In this document: positions 45,626 to 55,032 of the stretch, one piece after another
Layout of the letters: the number at the start of each line of letters is the position of its first letter
Position numbering within the stretch: the first letter of the stretch is position 1
Source: an uncultured Lachnospiraceae bacterium
Lineage (GTDB): Bacteria; Bacillota; Clostridia; Lachnospirales; Lachnospiraceae
Assembly (NCBI GenBank): GCA_910579865.1
Contig: CAJTXA010000004.1
Coordinates: forward strand, 128,917 to 192,916
Reading direction: 5' to 3'
Length of the DNA stretch: 64,000 nt
Made by a program: the position numbers and the translations under genes
Notes under the pieces: generated by a model
Told to the model about the DNA's origin: nothing
Database searches by the model: none
Seen by the model: the letters and a program-made list of their open reading frames with translations, nothing else

Positions 45626-46549
45626 ATGGAATTATATGATATTGTGATAATAGGAAGTGGGCCGGCAGGGCTTTCAGCAGCAGTTTATGCTTTACGGGCA
45701 GAATTAAAAACGATTGTACTAGAACGAGATTCCATGAGTGGTGGACAGGTATTAAATACAGATGAGGTGGACAATTATTTGGGTTTACCCAAAATGAATG
45801 GTTTTGATCTGGGAACAAAGTTTGAAGAACATGCAAAACAGATGGGAATGAAGGCAATTTCTGCTGAAGTAGTGCGGATAGAAAAGCAAGATAATATTTG
45901 GGTAGTAGTGACAGAGGAAGAAAGTTATCAGACAAAAACAGTACTTTTGGCTACTGGAACACGACATCGAAAGTTGGAGATTCCTGGAGAGGAAAAGCTA
46001 AGTGGAAAAGGAGTCTCTTATTGTGCAACTTGCGATGGGGCTTTTTTTCGAAATAAGGAGGTTGCAGTAGTTGGCGGGGGAGATGTAGCAGTAGAGGATG
46101 CGTTATATCTTTCTCGAATCTGTAAAAAGGTTTATGTGGTTCATCGAAGAGAACTTTTTCGTGCAGCTCCGTCTTTGGTGAGGCGAATGAAAGAAGTTGA
46201 GAATATAGAACTTATTTTAGGGTTTATTCCAGAACAAATTTGTGGAGAAGTTGTGGTAGAAAAATTAATAATAAAGGAGAAAGAGGGAGAAAAGAAAAAG
46301 GAACTTTCTGTTTCGGGTGTGTTTGTAGCAATTGGAACTGTACCAGAAAGTGAACTATATCAGGGAATCGTACCTTTAGATAAGACAGGTTATGTAATTG
46401 CGGGAGAGGATGGAAAGACACAGATTCCAGGAATTTTTGCGGCTGGAGATATTCGTACCAAAAGATTTCGGCAGATTGTTACAGCGGTTGCAGATGGAGC
46501 AAATGCAATACATGCAATAGAAGAGTATCTTACAGGGATAGAAAATTAG
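45626..46549 (+). CDS. trxB: Thioredoxin reductase-like flavoprotein
   Basis: 307 residues. FAD motif IIGSGPAGLSAAVYA, redox-active disulfide CATCDG, NADPH motif VVGGGDVAVEDALYLS, and the FAD-binding end GIFAAGDIRTKRFRQIVTAV. It transfers electrons from NADPH to thioredoxin or a similar partner. No thioredoxin gene is adjacent. TAGGAAAAAG precedes the ATG. The usual SGGQ near the first third (MSGGQVLNTDEVDNYLG) is present. Confidence 0.93.
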   Translation: MELYDIVIIGSGPAGLSAAVYALRAELKTIVLERDSMSGGQVLNTDEVDNYLGLPKMNGFDLGTKFEEHAKQMGMKAISAEVVRIEKQDNIWVVVTEEESYQTKTVLLATGTRHRKLEIPGEEKLSGKGVSYCATCDGAFFRNKEVAVVGGGDVAVEDALYLSRICKKVYVVHRRELFRAAPSLVRRMKEVENIELILGFIPEQICGEVVVEKLIIKEKEGEKKKELSVSGVFVAIGTVPESELYQGIVPLDKTGYVIAGEDGKTQIPGIFAAGDIRTKRFRQIVTAVADGANAIHAIEEYLTGIEN

Positions 46550-46983
46550 TAAAAAAAGGAATTTTAGCAAAGTGCACAAAGAAATAGAGGAAGAGAAAAG
46601 AAAGAAAGAGATGTTGATAACTTTTTTTGACTTATCCTCAAAATTATCAACAAAAATAAGAGATACTTTTTGAAGAAATTCAAGTTATCCACCGAGTTAT
46701 CAACATTATCAACATAAGCGGTAAAATTGATATGTTGATAAGTTTTTGTAAAGACAGAACATATGTTTTGTTAGATTCAGAAAAAATAAGAAAAAGAGAA
46801 AATATTGCTTGACAAATTATGGGGATTTAGCTTTCAAACAAATGAAAATTTTTTAAAAAATGTGCACACAATTAGGATAAATACTTGAAAATATTTGATA
46901 AATGTGATACAATCTCTTCATATCAAAAAGACAGCAGGGAATCTGGTTGCTCTTTTAAAACCGATAGAAAAGGAGTTGGATTT
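46550..46983. other. AT-rich region with a cluster of DnaA-box-like 9-mers
   Basis: No gene is supported before the hpf start at 46984, although the hpf frame is open from 46885. Seven DnaA-box-like 9-mers lie between 46612 and 46741. AT-rich DNA with GTGCACA-type palindromes follows to about 46880. Confidence 0.7.
46612..46741. repeat. Cluster of seven DnaA-box-like sequences
   Basis: Plus strand: TTATCCTCA 46632-46640, TTATCAACA 46644-46652, TTATCCACC 46685-46693, TTATCAACA 46697-46705 and 46706-46714. Minus strand: TTATCAACA at 46612-46620 and 46733-46741. Each differs by one base from TTATCCACA. Three plus-strand boxes are directly adjacent or three bases apart. Confidence 0.75.
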
Positions 46984-47514
46984 ATGCGTTTTATCATCGT
47001 AGGAAGAAACCTTGAAGTGACAGAAGGATTGAAGTCCGCCGTTCAAGAAAAACTTGGTAAGTTAGAGCGATTTTTTAATGCAGCAACAGAGGTTCATGTA
47101 ACCTTAAGTGTGGAAAAGGATAGACAGAAAATTGAGGTGACAATACCTGTAAAAGGAAATATTATTCGTGCAGAACAGGTAAGTAGTGATATGTATGTAT
47201 CCATTGATTTGGTAGAAGAGATCATTGAACGTCAATTAAAGAAGTATAAAAATAAGATTATTGATAAAAAGCAGAATGTGGAGGCATTTACACCGGAATA
47301 TTTGGATAAGGAGTTTGATGAGGACGATACAATTAAAATTGTGCGTACAAAGAAGTTTGGAATCAAACCAATGGACCCAGAGGAAGCTTGTATCCAGATG
47401 GAATTGTTAGGGCATAATTTTTATGTATTCAATAATTCTGAAACAAATGAAGTAAATGTGGTTTATAAAAGAAAGGGAAACACATATGGCTTAATTGAGC
47501 CAGAGATGGATTAG
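46984..47514 (+). CDS. hpf: Long-form ribosome hibernation promoting factor
   Basis: Binds resting ribosomes and promotes 100S dimers. The N-terminal domain starts MRFIIVGRNLEVTEGLKSAV; the C-terminal dimerisation domain is KKFGIKPMDPEEACIQMELL, then GHNFYVFNN. 176 residues is the long form usual in Firmicutes. ATG 46984 follows AAAGGAG; the longer frame from 46885 is not supported. A terminator follows. Confidence 0.95.
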   Translation: MRFIIVGRNLEVTEGLKSAVQEKLGKLERFFNAATEVHVTLSVEKDRQKIEVTIPVKGNIIRAEQVSSDMYVSIDLVEEIIERQLKKYKNKIIDKKQNVEAFTPEYLDKEFDEDDTIKIVRTKKFGIKPMDPEEACIQMELLGHNFYVFNNSETNEVNVVYKRKGNTYGLIEPEMD

Positions 47515-47520
47515 GACAGA

Positions 47521-47560
47521 ATTGCCGTATTAGAGAGAATTTTCTAATACGGCAATTTTG
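47521..47560 (+). terminator. Terminator of hpf
   Basis: ATTGCCGTATTAGA pairs exactly with TCTAATACGGCAAT, followed by TTTTG. Confidence 0.9.
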
Positions 47561-47586
47561 CAGCAAAAAAGGACATTTAGGGGAGA

Positions 47587-47623
47587 AGGAAATGCAAGTG
47601 ATGCATTTTTTCTTGCATTTCCT
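47587..47623 (+). promoter_or_regulatory. Perfect 12-bp hairpin upstream of secA
   Basis: AGGAAATGCAAG and CTTGCATTTCCT around a 13-base loop. No T run follows, so it is not a simple terminator. It may be a second hpf 3' structure or part of the secA leader. Confidence 0.55.
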
Positions 47624-47736
47624 AGTTCAAAGTGTTACAATGATCACGGTATGTCTATCACTGTGCCCTTATAAATGTAAAAGACAGGCGATATTCAAAC
47701 GATTTGCAGATTGTATGAAATAGTAGGAGTGTAATT

Positions 47737-50313
47737 ATGAACATAGTAGAAAAGCTATTTGGAACACACAGCGAGAGAGAATTAAAATTAATTGAACCAA
47801 TTGTAAAAAAAATTGAATCCTTACGTGAGGAAATGGTAGCACTTTCTGATGAGGAATTAAGAGGAAAAACAACAGAATTTCAAAAGCGTATTACAGAAGG
47901 AGAAACGCTAGATTCCATTATGCCAGAAGCTTATGCGGTAGTACGTGAAGCGACTAGAAGGGTATTAAATCAAGAACATTATCGTGTACAGTTAATTGGT
48001 GGTATTGTACTTCATCAAGGACGTATTGCAGAGATGAAAACTGGTGAAGGTAAGACGCAAACTTGTCTATTGCCAGCTTATTTGAATGCACTAGAGGGGA
48101 ATGGTGTTCATGTAGTAACAGTAAATGATTATCTTGCAAAACGTGATGCGGAATGGATGGGACAAGTACATCGCTTTTTGGGATTGACGGTTGGGGTAGT
48201 ATTAAATGGTATGACAAATGATGAAAGAAGAGAAGCATATCACTGCGATATTACCTATGTAACAAATAATGAATTGGGATTTGACTATTTAAGAGACAAT
48301 ATGGTTATTTATAAAGAGCAGCTTGTGTTAAGGGGGTTGCGTTTTGCGATTGTAGATGAGGTAGACTCTGTATTGATTGATGAAGCAAGAACTCCATTAA
48401 TTATTTCTGGACAAAGTGGAAAATCGACAAAGCTTTACGAAGCATGTGATGTACTAGCACGTCAGTTGGAACGAGGGGAAGGGACAGAACTGACAAAGAT
48501 GGCAGCTATTATGGGGGAAGAAACTGAAGAATCTGGAGATTTTATTGTTAATGAAAAGGATAAAAATGTAGTATTAACAGCAGAAGGTGTGGGAAAGGTT
48601 GAGCGTTTTTTCCATATCGAAAATTTAGCGGATCCAGAAAATTTGGAAATTCAGCATAATATTATTTTGGCTTTAAGAGCACATAATCTGATGGCACGAG
48701 ATAAAGATTATGTAGTAAAAGATGATGAAGTTTTAATTGTAGATGAATTTACAGGACGTATTATGCCAGGAAGACGCTATTCAGATGGACTTCATCAGGC
48801 GATTGAGGCAAAGGAGCATGTGAAAGTAAAACGAGAAAGTAAGACGCTTGCAACCATTACATTCCAAAACTTTTTTAATCGTTTTGATAAAAAATGCGGA
48901 ATGACAGGTACTGCACTTACAGAAGAAAAAGAATTTCGTGATATCTATGGAATGGATGTAATTGTTATTCCAACCAATAAGCCAGTACAAAGAATCGATC
49001 ATCAGGATGCTGTTTATAAGACAAAACAGGAGAAGTTACGTGCTATTGTAACAGCTGTAGAGGAAGCACATGCAAAAGGACAACCAGTTTTGGTTGGTAC
49101 AATTACAATTGAAGCTTCTGAAGAATTAAGTCGTATGTTGCAGAAAAAAGGAATTAAACATCAGGTATTAAATGCAAAATGGCATGAAAAGGAAGCAGAA
49201 ATTGTCGCATTAGCAGGACAGCATGGCGCAGTAACAATCGCAACCAATATGGCAGGACGTGGTACGGATATTAAATTAGATGAAGAGTCTAAAGCAGCCG
49301 GTGGATTGATGATTATTGGTACAGAACGTCATGAGTCTAGACGAATTGATAATCAGCTAAGAGGACGTTCTGGACGTCAAGGAGATCCGGGAGAATCTCG
49401 TTTTTATATTTCACTGGAAGATGATATTATGCGTCTTTTTGGTTCGGAACGTTTGATGAATGTATTTAATGCATTAGGAGTTCCAGAAAATGAACAGATT
49501 GAGCATAAAATGTTGACAAGTGCGATTGAAAAGGCACAGCAGAAGATAGAAGGAAATAACTTTGGGATTCGAAAAAATGTATTAGAATATGATCAGGTTA
49601 TGAATGAGCAAAGAGAAGCAGTATACGAAGAGCGAAGAAAAGTATTAAATGGCGAAAGTATGCGAGATGTAATTTGCAGAATGATTATGGAAATAGTAGA
49701 AAATACAATAGATGGCTGTATATCAGATGATCAGCCTTCTGAAGAGTGGGATTTGGAAGAACTGGATACCGTTTTAGTTCCAATTATCCCAGTACAGATT
49801 GTGACAAAAGAAGATGTCAAAGGGATGAAAAAGCAGGAATTAAAACAGCGGTTAAAGGAAGAAGCGATTAAGCTGTATGAGGCAAAAGAAGCAGAGTTTC
49901 CAACAGAACAGATTCGGGAGTTAGAACGAGTTATTTTACTAAAAGTAATTGATCGTAGATGGATGGATCATATTGATGATATGGATCAGCTTCGTCAAGG
50001 AATTGGATTGCAGGCATATGGACAAAGAGATCCACTTGTTGAATATAAGATGAGTGGATATGATATGTTTGAAAGTATGACAGATGCAATTCGTGAGGAT
50101 ACAGTACGATTGTTAATGCATGTACGACTAGAACAGAAGGTAGAAAGAGAGCAAGTTGCGAAAGTAACTGGTACAAATAAAGATGATTCTTCTGCGAAAG
50201 CACCAGTAAAACGAGAGATAAAAAAGATTTATCCAAATGATCCTTGTCCTTGTGGAAGCGGACTAAAGTTTAAACAATGTCATGGAAAGAAATTTTTTGG
50301 AGAAGTAGAATAG
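47737..50313 (+). CDS. secA: Preprotein translocase ATPase SecA
   Basis: Motor that drives preproteins through SecYEG. Walker [21 protein letters not shown], the [19 protein letters not shown] segment, preprotein cross-linking domain, and NMAGRGTDI and [13 protein letters not shown] of the second motor domain are all present. The C-terminus carries the zinc SEC-C motif [15 protein letters not shown]. 858 residues, slightly shorter than E. coli SecA, as usual in Firmicutes. A weak AGGAG lies upstream of the ATG. Confidence 0.98.
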   Translation: MNIVEKLFGTHSERELKLIEPIVKKIESLREEMVALSDEELRGKTTEFQKRITEGETLDSIMPEAYAVVREATRRVLNQEHYRVQLIGGIVLHQGRIAEMKTGEGKTQTCLLPAYLNALEGNGVHVVTVNDYLAKRDAEWMGQVHRFLGLTVGVVLNGMTNDERREAYHCDITYVTNNELGFDYLRDNMVIYKEQLVLRGLRFAIVDEVDSVLIDEARTPLIISGQSGKSTKLYEACDVLARQLERGEGTELTKMAAIMGEETEESGDFIVNEKDKNVVLTAEGVGKVERFFHIENLADPENLEIQHNIILALRAHNLMARDKDYVVKDDEVLIVDEFTGRIMPGRRYSDGLHQAIEAKEHVKVKRESKTLATITFQNFFNRFDKKCGMTGTALTEEKEFRDIYGMDVIVIPTNKPVQRIDHQDAVYKTKQEKLRAIVTAVEEAHAKGQPVLVGTITIEASEELSRMLQKKGIKHQVLNAKWHEKEAEIVALAGQHGAVTIATNMAGRGTDIKLDEESKAAGGLMIIGTERHESRRIDNQLRGRSGRQGDPGESRFYISLEDDIMRLFGSERLMNVFNALGVPENEQIEHKMLTSAIEKAQQKIEGNNFGIRKNVLEYDQVMNEQREAVYEERRKVLNGESMRDVICRMIMEIVENTIDGCISDDQPSEEWDLEELDTVLVPIIPVQIVTKEDVKGMKKQELKQRLKEEAIKLYEAKEAEFPTEQIRELERVILLKVIDRRWMDHIDDMDQLRQGIGLQAYGQRDPLVEYKMSGYDMFESMTDAIREDTVRLLMHVRLEQKVEREQVAKVTGTNKDDSSAKAPVKREIKKIYPNDPCPCGSGLKFKQCHGKKFFGEVE

Positions 50314-50390
50314 TAAGAATATTTTTGGAAAAAACAGTTTTATTTTGGGAATTTTTATGTTAGAATAAGATATGGAGCAGGGATTTTGCA

Positions 50391-50429
50391 TTAGGGAAGG
50401 GGGTGTCGTATGCGACAGCCCCTTCCTAA
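50391..50429 (+). promoter_or_regulatory. Large GC-rich hairpin upstream of prfB
   Basis: AGGGAAGGGGGTGTCG pairs with CGACAGCCCCTTCCT around four bases, with small bulges. It lacks a T run. Its GC content stands out from its surroundings; it may end secA transcription poorly or stabilise the prfB mRNA. Confidence 0.5.
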
Positions 50430-50470
50430 ATCTAGGAAAATGTAAATTTTATAGAAAAGAAGGTGAAGAG

Positions 50471-51578
50471 ATGGTTGAATTTGATCAGTTTAAAGCGAAA
50501 CTTACCGCATACAAAATACCATTATCGGAAGTGAGGGATTCACTTTGACTTAGAAAATAAAGAGAAGAGAATTGTGGAATTAGAGCGTCATATGGAAGAA
50601 GCAGATTTTTGGGATAATGCAGATCGAGCACAGGAATCTGTAAAAGAATTAAAGCAATTAAAAGATGCAATAGAAGAGTATACTGCGTTAGAACGAAGTA
50701 TGGAAGATATTGAAACATTGATTGAGATGGGATATGAGGAGAATGATGCTACATTAATACCAGAGGTAGAAGCAGAATGGAATAATTTTATAGAACATTT
50801 TGAACAACTTCGTATGACAACATTACTTCGAGGCGAATATGATAAAGATAATGCCATTTTGACACTTCATTCTGGCGCAGGCGGAACAGAGGCATGTGAT
50901 TGGACAGCGATGCTTTATCGAATGTATTTGCGTTGGGCAGAGTCAAAGGGATTTACAACAGAAGTATTGGATTATCTAGATGGAGAAGAGGCAGGAATAA
51001 AATCTGTTACCATACAAATCAATGGAGAAAATGCATTTGGATATTTAAAATCAGAAAAGGGAATTCATCGTTTAGTACGCATTTCCCCTTTTAATGCAGC
51101 AGGAAAACGTCAGACTTCTTTTGCATCTTGTGATGTAATGCCAGATATAGAAGAAGATTTGGATATAGAAATCAATGAGGACGATTTGCGAATTGACACA
51201 TATCGTTCTAGTGGTGCAGGCGGACAGCATATTAATAAAACCTCCTCTGCAATTCGTATTACACATATCCCAACTAATATTGTAGTACAGTGTCAAAATG
51301 AGCGTTCCCAGTTTCAAAATAAAGAGAAAGCAATGCAAATGTTAAAAGCAAAACTTTATCTATTAAAACAGCAAGAGAATGCAGAAAAATTGTCAGATAT
51401 TCGTGGAGATGTCAAAGAAATTGGATGGGGAAATCAGATTCGATCTTATGTAATGCAACCCTATACTATGGTAAAAGATCATCGGACGAATCAAGAATCG
51501 GGAAATGTGGAGAAAGTTCTGAATGGAGATTTGGATTCTTTTATCGGAGCTTATTTGAAGTGGCTTAGTCTTAAGTGA
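50471..51578 (+). CDS. prfB: Peptide chain release factor 2, with programmed +1 frameshift
   Basis: Terminates translation at UGA and UAA. Translation starts at ATG 50471 (AAGGTGAAG upstream), runs 25 codons to CTT-TGA at 50543-50548, then must shift +1 to continue at GAC 50547. The result is about 368 residues. The downstream frame has the RF2 tripeptide SPF in RISPFNAAGK and GGQ in SSGAGGQHINKTSS. The shift site is CTTTGAC with AGGGA three codons upstream, aligned as in the classic autoregulated site but with a weaker Shine-Dalgarno. A start at 50574 in the second frame gives a truncated protein and is not supported. Confidence 0.96.
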
Positions 51579-51596
51579 TAAATAGGAGGTGATGGA

Positions 51597-52064
51597 ATGG
51601 AAAATCGAGTGATTATATTTCGCCTTGGGAGTGAACGATATGGAATTGATGTGGAATTAGTAAAAGGAATTGAAAGGGCGCAAAAACAGTCAGTAGTTCG
51701 AATTCCAAATAGTGTACCCTATATTAAAGGGATTATTAATCTTCGGGGAGTTGTAGTTCCAGTTTATGATATTCGCAGTAAATTTAGTTTGGAAGATATT
51801 CCTACTACAGATGCTACCAGCTTATTGATTACTGTAGTTGGAGAAGTGATATTGGCTATTTGGGTAGATGAAGTAGAAGGAATTTTTGAGATTGAATCGG
51901 AACGGACTTTTCCAACTCCGGCTATTGTAAAGAGTACAGAAACTCGCTATATATTAAAGATTGCACATATGGAAAAGGGATTGGCTATTATATTAGATGC
52001 GTTTCATTTGCTTTCAGAAGAAGAAAAGAAACGAGTAACAGATATGATTGAAGATGTAAAATAA
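51597..52064 (+). CDS. cheW: Second CheW-type chemotaxis adaptor
   Basis: 155 residues. The core RYGIDVELVKGIERAQ and the hallmark YIKGIINLRGVVVPVYDIR are present. It lies far from the main che operon, directly after prfB (AGGAGGTG upstream of the ATG). It could link a subset of receptors to CheA, or act in an array with different receptor preference. It is more diverged from the consensus than the first cheW. Confidence 0.92.
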   Translation: MENRVIIFRLGSERYGIDVELVKGIERAQKQSVVRIPNSVPYIKGIINLRGVVVPVYDIRSKFSLEDIPTTDATSLLITVVGEVILAIWVDEVEGIFEIESERTFPTPAIVKSTETRYILKIAHMEKGLAIILDAFHLLSEEEKKRVTDMIEDVK

Positions 52065-52177
52065 ATGGGTGGGGTGCCACAGAGTGCTAATAGGGATGAA
52101 GTGCTTTGTGGCATTTTTTTAATCAAAAAAGAAAATGAGTATGTACTTGTTTTTGCATAAAAATAAATAGGAAAGGA

Positions 52178-52768
52178 ATGAGGAAAACAATGCATGAAAA
52201 AATAACAGAACGTCAGTTGTTAATTGAGGTTTTGTCAAGATTAGAGGAAAGACAATTATTAGGACTGATAGAGGAAATGGGTAGGGATCAACCTCTTGGA
52301 CAAGCACTTTTATATTTTTTAGAGAAAGAGAATAAAGGGATTGGTTGGATGAAAAAAACACTTGGAATGAGTGAGTTAAAACAATTATTAAAAGAGGAGC
52401 TTGCAGTAACACAGGGCTATCGGAAAGAGTTTTATAAGGAATTAATTTATTTTGTGGATAGGGCACAAAAAACAGATGCACAGGTTTACAATGAAATTGG
52501 AATGAATCGAACATTATGGTATCGTTTAAGGGATAATAAAAGTGCAAGAACGAATAAACGAAATGTATTAAAAATGGCGATTATTTTGCATTTAGATTAT
52601 TGGGAAATGTATTATCTGGTGAATTTGGCCGGATATTCTTTATTGCCCGGAGATGAGAGAACCGATCGAATTGTTGCCTTTTGTGTACGGCATGGAATTT
52701 ACGAAAAAGAAAGAGTGGACGAACTGTTGATAGAGGCAAAGGAAAAGCCTTTGTTTTCAGAGGATTAA
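52178..52768 (+). CDS. HTH-like regulator, first gene of an uncharacterised eight-gene system
   Basis: 196 residues, all helical. The central part, GMNRTLWYRLRDNKSARTNK, followed by LKMAIILHLDYWEMYYLVNL, looks like a helix-turn-helix of the type found in small regulators near bacterial conflict systems. The N-terminal half (LLIEVLSRLEERQLLGLIEE) is helical and uncharacterised. ATG 52178 or 52190 may be the start. It is first in a row of eight co-directional genes spaced by 0-71 bases, which suggests it regulates or senses for them. Function unknown. Confidence 0.6.
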   Translation: MRKTMHEKITERQLLIEVLSRLEERQLLGLIEEMGRDQPLGQALLYFLEKENKGIGWMKKTLGMSELKQLLKEELAVTQGYRKEFYKELIYFVDRAQKTDAQVYNEIGMNRTLWYRLRDNKSARTNKRNVLKMAIILHLDYWEMYYLVNLAGYSLLPGDERTDRIVAFCVRHGIYEKERVDELLIEAKEKPLFSED

Positions 52769-52787
52769 TATTTGGAAGGAGAAAAAG

Positions 52788-54050
52788 ATGAAGATTGGAG
52801 GAGTTAAGATTATCAATTTAGATAGTCTAAAGGGAAAGTTTGATTTAACAGAAGTTTGGGAAAATATTGAGAATGGAGTTTTATTAGATTGTCAACAAGA
52901 TTTTGTTAGACAGAAAGCTGATTTAGCAGAACCAATTGTAAAAGTATTAGAAGTTTTGGATAAAGATAGAGAATTAGAGGAGTTAGTGTTTTCATTTTAT
53001 CAGAATGGAAATTGGAATTTAGAAGGATTAGAACAGGTTTTAAAACCATTTAGTGGGAAAAGTAAAGATCATAAGGGCAACCATTTTTATTCTAGAAATA
53101 AAACAATAATTCAAAATTTTATAAGGCAGAAACAAATTGTTTGGGATGAGAAGAAGGCAGGATTTTTCTACTTATTTTTATTACTTATGTTACAGGTTCG
53201 TCCAAGAGCAGAGATTTTAAATCAAGATATTTTATTTCTTGAAAGAAAATTAGAAGAGGAAAAAAGTAATAGAAAAGAAGAAAGAAAAGGATTTCAAATG
53301 TATCCATATGCATCAGGGGTGTTATATTTAAAAGATGGGAAAATTGTCAATGAAAAGGGGAAACAATTTTCACCAGAGCAGGAGCAGATTTCTTTTTTTA
53401 CTTATACAGAAAAACTTGGAATTATTGCATTTACAAAGCAAGGTGAGATTTCAGATTGTACAGAAGCAAACTTAAAGTATGAAATAGGAAATAAGTTAAA
53501 AGAACAAGAAGAGAAAAGAATTGTGATGGCTGCTGCCTATGGCAGTATCTATTTATTATTAATAAAAAATGGGCAAGTAATTAGTAATGTAAAAGATAAG
53601 ATAGATAGTTGGAAAGAAATTCAATGGGTGGGAGTGGGACTAAATAGCTTGACTGCAATTCGGGAGAAAAACAAAAATTTATTGGAATTAGGATCCGATA
53701 ATAAAATTACAGAGTTTTCAAATGTAAAGGCTGCATATACTTGGAGTGAGGGAATTTGCCGATATGGAATTTTAAAAGAAAATGGGACTTTTATTATGGA
53801 TGATGGTATACAGATAGAAGGGGTATGTGCAGCTAATATTGAGCGAGAGGGTTATTTATATGCAACAAAAGAAACCTTATATTTTCGAAAGTTTGGAGAA
53901 AAGAAAAAAGTAAAATACCAAACAAATGAAGGTGGAAGGATTACAGAAGTTTGGAAGTATCATACAAAGATTTATTTTTTAGTAGAGGAAAAACAGATAA
54001 ACGAGTTAGAGATAGAAGTTTTTTGTGAAGAAGCAGATGGATTTGAATAA
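52788..54050 (+). CDS. Propeller-like repeat protein of the eight-gene system
   Basis: 420 residues, no signal peptide. Residues 1-50 (VKIINLDSLKGKFDLTEVWE, then NIENGVLLDCQQDF) resemble a short recruitment-like domain I have seen at the N-terminus of repeat proteins in bacterial conflict loci; this is a weak resemblance. Residues 175-415 form a series of strands with turn motifs such as LYLKDGKIVNEKG, AFTKQGEISDC, LIKNGQVISNVKD and GILKENGTFIMDD, about 45-50 residues apart, as in RCC1-like beta-propellers. A sensor or scaffold role is possible. AAGGAG precedes the ATG. Confidence 0.6.
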   Translation: MKIGGVKIINLDSLKGKFDLTEVWENIENGVLLDCQQDFVRQKADLAEPIVKVLEVLDKDRELEELVFSFYQNGNWNLEGLEQVLKPFSGKSKDHKGNHFYSRNKTIIQNFIRQKQIVWDEKKAGFFYLFLLLMLQVRPRAEILNQDILFLERKLEEEKSNRKEERKGFQMYPYASGVLYLKDGKIVNEKGKQFSPEQEQISFFTYTEKLGIIAFTKQGEISDCTEANLKYEIGNKLKEQEEKRIVMAAAYGSIYLLLIKNGQVISNVKDKIDSWKEIQWVGVGLNSLTAIREKNKNLLELGSDNKITEFSNVKAAYTWSEGICRYGILKENGTFIMDDGIQIEGVCAANIEREGYLYATKETLYFRKFGEKKKVKYQTNEGGRITEVWKYHTKIYFLVEEKQINELEIEVFCEEADGFE

Positions 54051-54134
54051 TGTTATTGATCATTTAAAAAAGAGAAGAATGTTAAAATTTAATAGGGGAA
54101 TCCTTAAAGATTTAAAGAAATGGAGGTAATAATT

Positions 54135-55028
54135 ATGGCAGGAATGACAGGTGAAATTGTATTTGTGATGCTTATGGTTGGGATTGTCTGGATTGGTATG
54201 ATTTGTTTGGGGAAAATTAGAGAAAACGAATCAAAACAAGAAGAACTAGAGCGAAGAAGACGAATGGAGGGAGCACATCATACAAAAAAAGAAATACAAG
54301 TACAAAAAAATGGAGAAGAAGTTGAAAAGCAAAAGAATAAAAATATAGAAATGTTACAAGAAAGATTATTTCAAACAGAAGAGAAACTGTGGGAAATAGA
54401 AAAAGCAGAAGGATATGAAACATTTTTTCATAAAATTGTAATGCCATTACAGATTTTATTGGGATTTACAGAAATTTCTTTTGATACTTTAACAGATGAA
54501 CAAGTGAGATATTATACAGAAGAAGTGATAATCGATCCCATATTAAAAGCAGTAGAACAGGCAAAAGGACATATTGTAAATGGAAAATTATTGCTTTCCT
54601 TAACAAAGGAACAGTTTGATAAAGAGAAAGTAAGAAAAAATATAGAATATTTGGAAAAAGTAGAATTGGAAAACTATATACAAAAAAATGAAAAGAAATT
54701 AGAAATAGAACATGTTGTTTTTCAAAAGATTGGTGTGGTACAGGGATTGGGGAGTATGATAGAGGAATTAAAACAATTGAAACAAGATTCTGTTATAGAA
54801 AGAGGTAGGATATGTGAATTAGCGAAAAAAATAAAAAGGCTTTTGGAAGAAAATAAAATTTACCCTATGTTTGCGGCTGATAAGCGTTTAGTTTCTTATC
54901 CAGAATTGAAAAGACGATATATTCCAGTAAATGAAAATTCAATCCGTTATCCTGGACTTTTTATAGAACGTAATGGAGTATTGGAGGTATTTGGAGCAAA
55001 TATAGGAATGGATGATTGTGGGGTGTAA
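54135..55028 (+). CDS. Membrane-anchored coiled-coil protein, possible nucleotide exchange factor (copy 1)
   Basis: 297 residues. One N-terminal membrane helix (about 9-26, VFVMLMVGIVWIGMICLG), a long coiled coil rich in Glu/Lys/Arg (30-95), a helical middle, and a C-terminal block: LLEENKIYPMFA followed by YIPVNENSIRYPGLFIER and NGVLEVFGANIGMDD. The next protein repeats the same plan. A long coiled coil plus a compact C-terminal domain next to an Hsp70-like gene suggests a GrpE-like exchange factor; this is inference. ATG 54135 follows GGAGGT; the frame from 54120 includes that site. Confidence 0.6.
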   Translation: MAGMTGEIVFVMLMVGIVWIGMICLGKIRENESKQEELERRRRMEGAHHTKKEIQVQKNGEEVEKQKNKNIEMLQERLFQTEEKLWEIEKAEGYETFFHKIVMPLQILLGFTEISFDTLTDEQVRYYTEEVIIDPILKAVEQAKGHIVNGKLLLSLTKEQFDKEKVRKNIEYLEKVELENYIQKNEKKLEIEHVVFQKIGVVQGLGSMIEELKQLKQDSVIERGRICELAKKIKRLLEENKIYPMFAADKRLVSYPELKRRYIPVNENSIRYPGLFIERNGVLEVFGANIGMDDCGV

Positions 55029-55032
55029 AAAG

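Noticed and set aside
46550..46983. Chromosomal replication origin
   Set aside because: DnaA-box-like repeats and AT-rich DNA are present, but no dnaA, dnaN, rpmH or gyr genes are near; called a DnaA-box cluster only.
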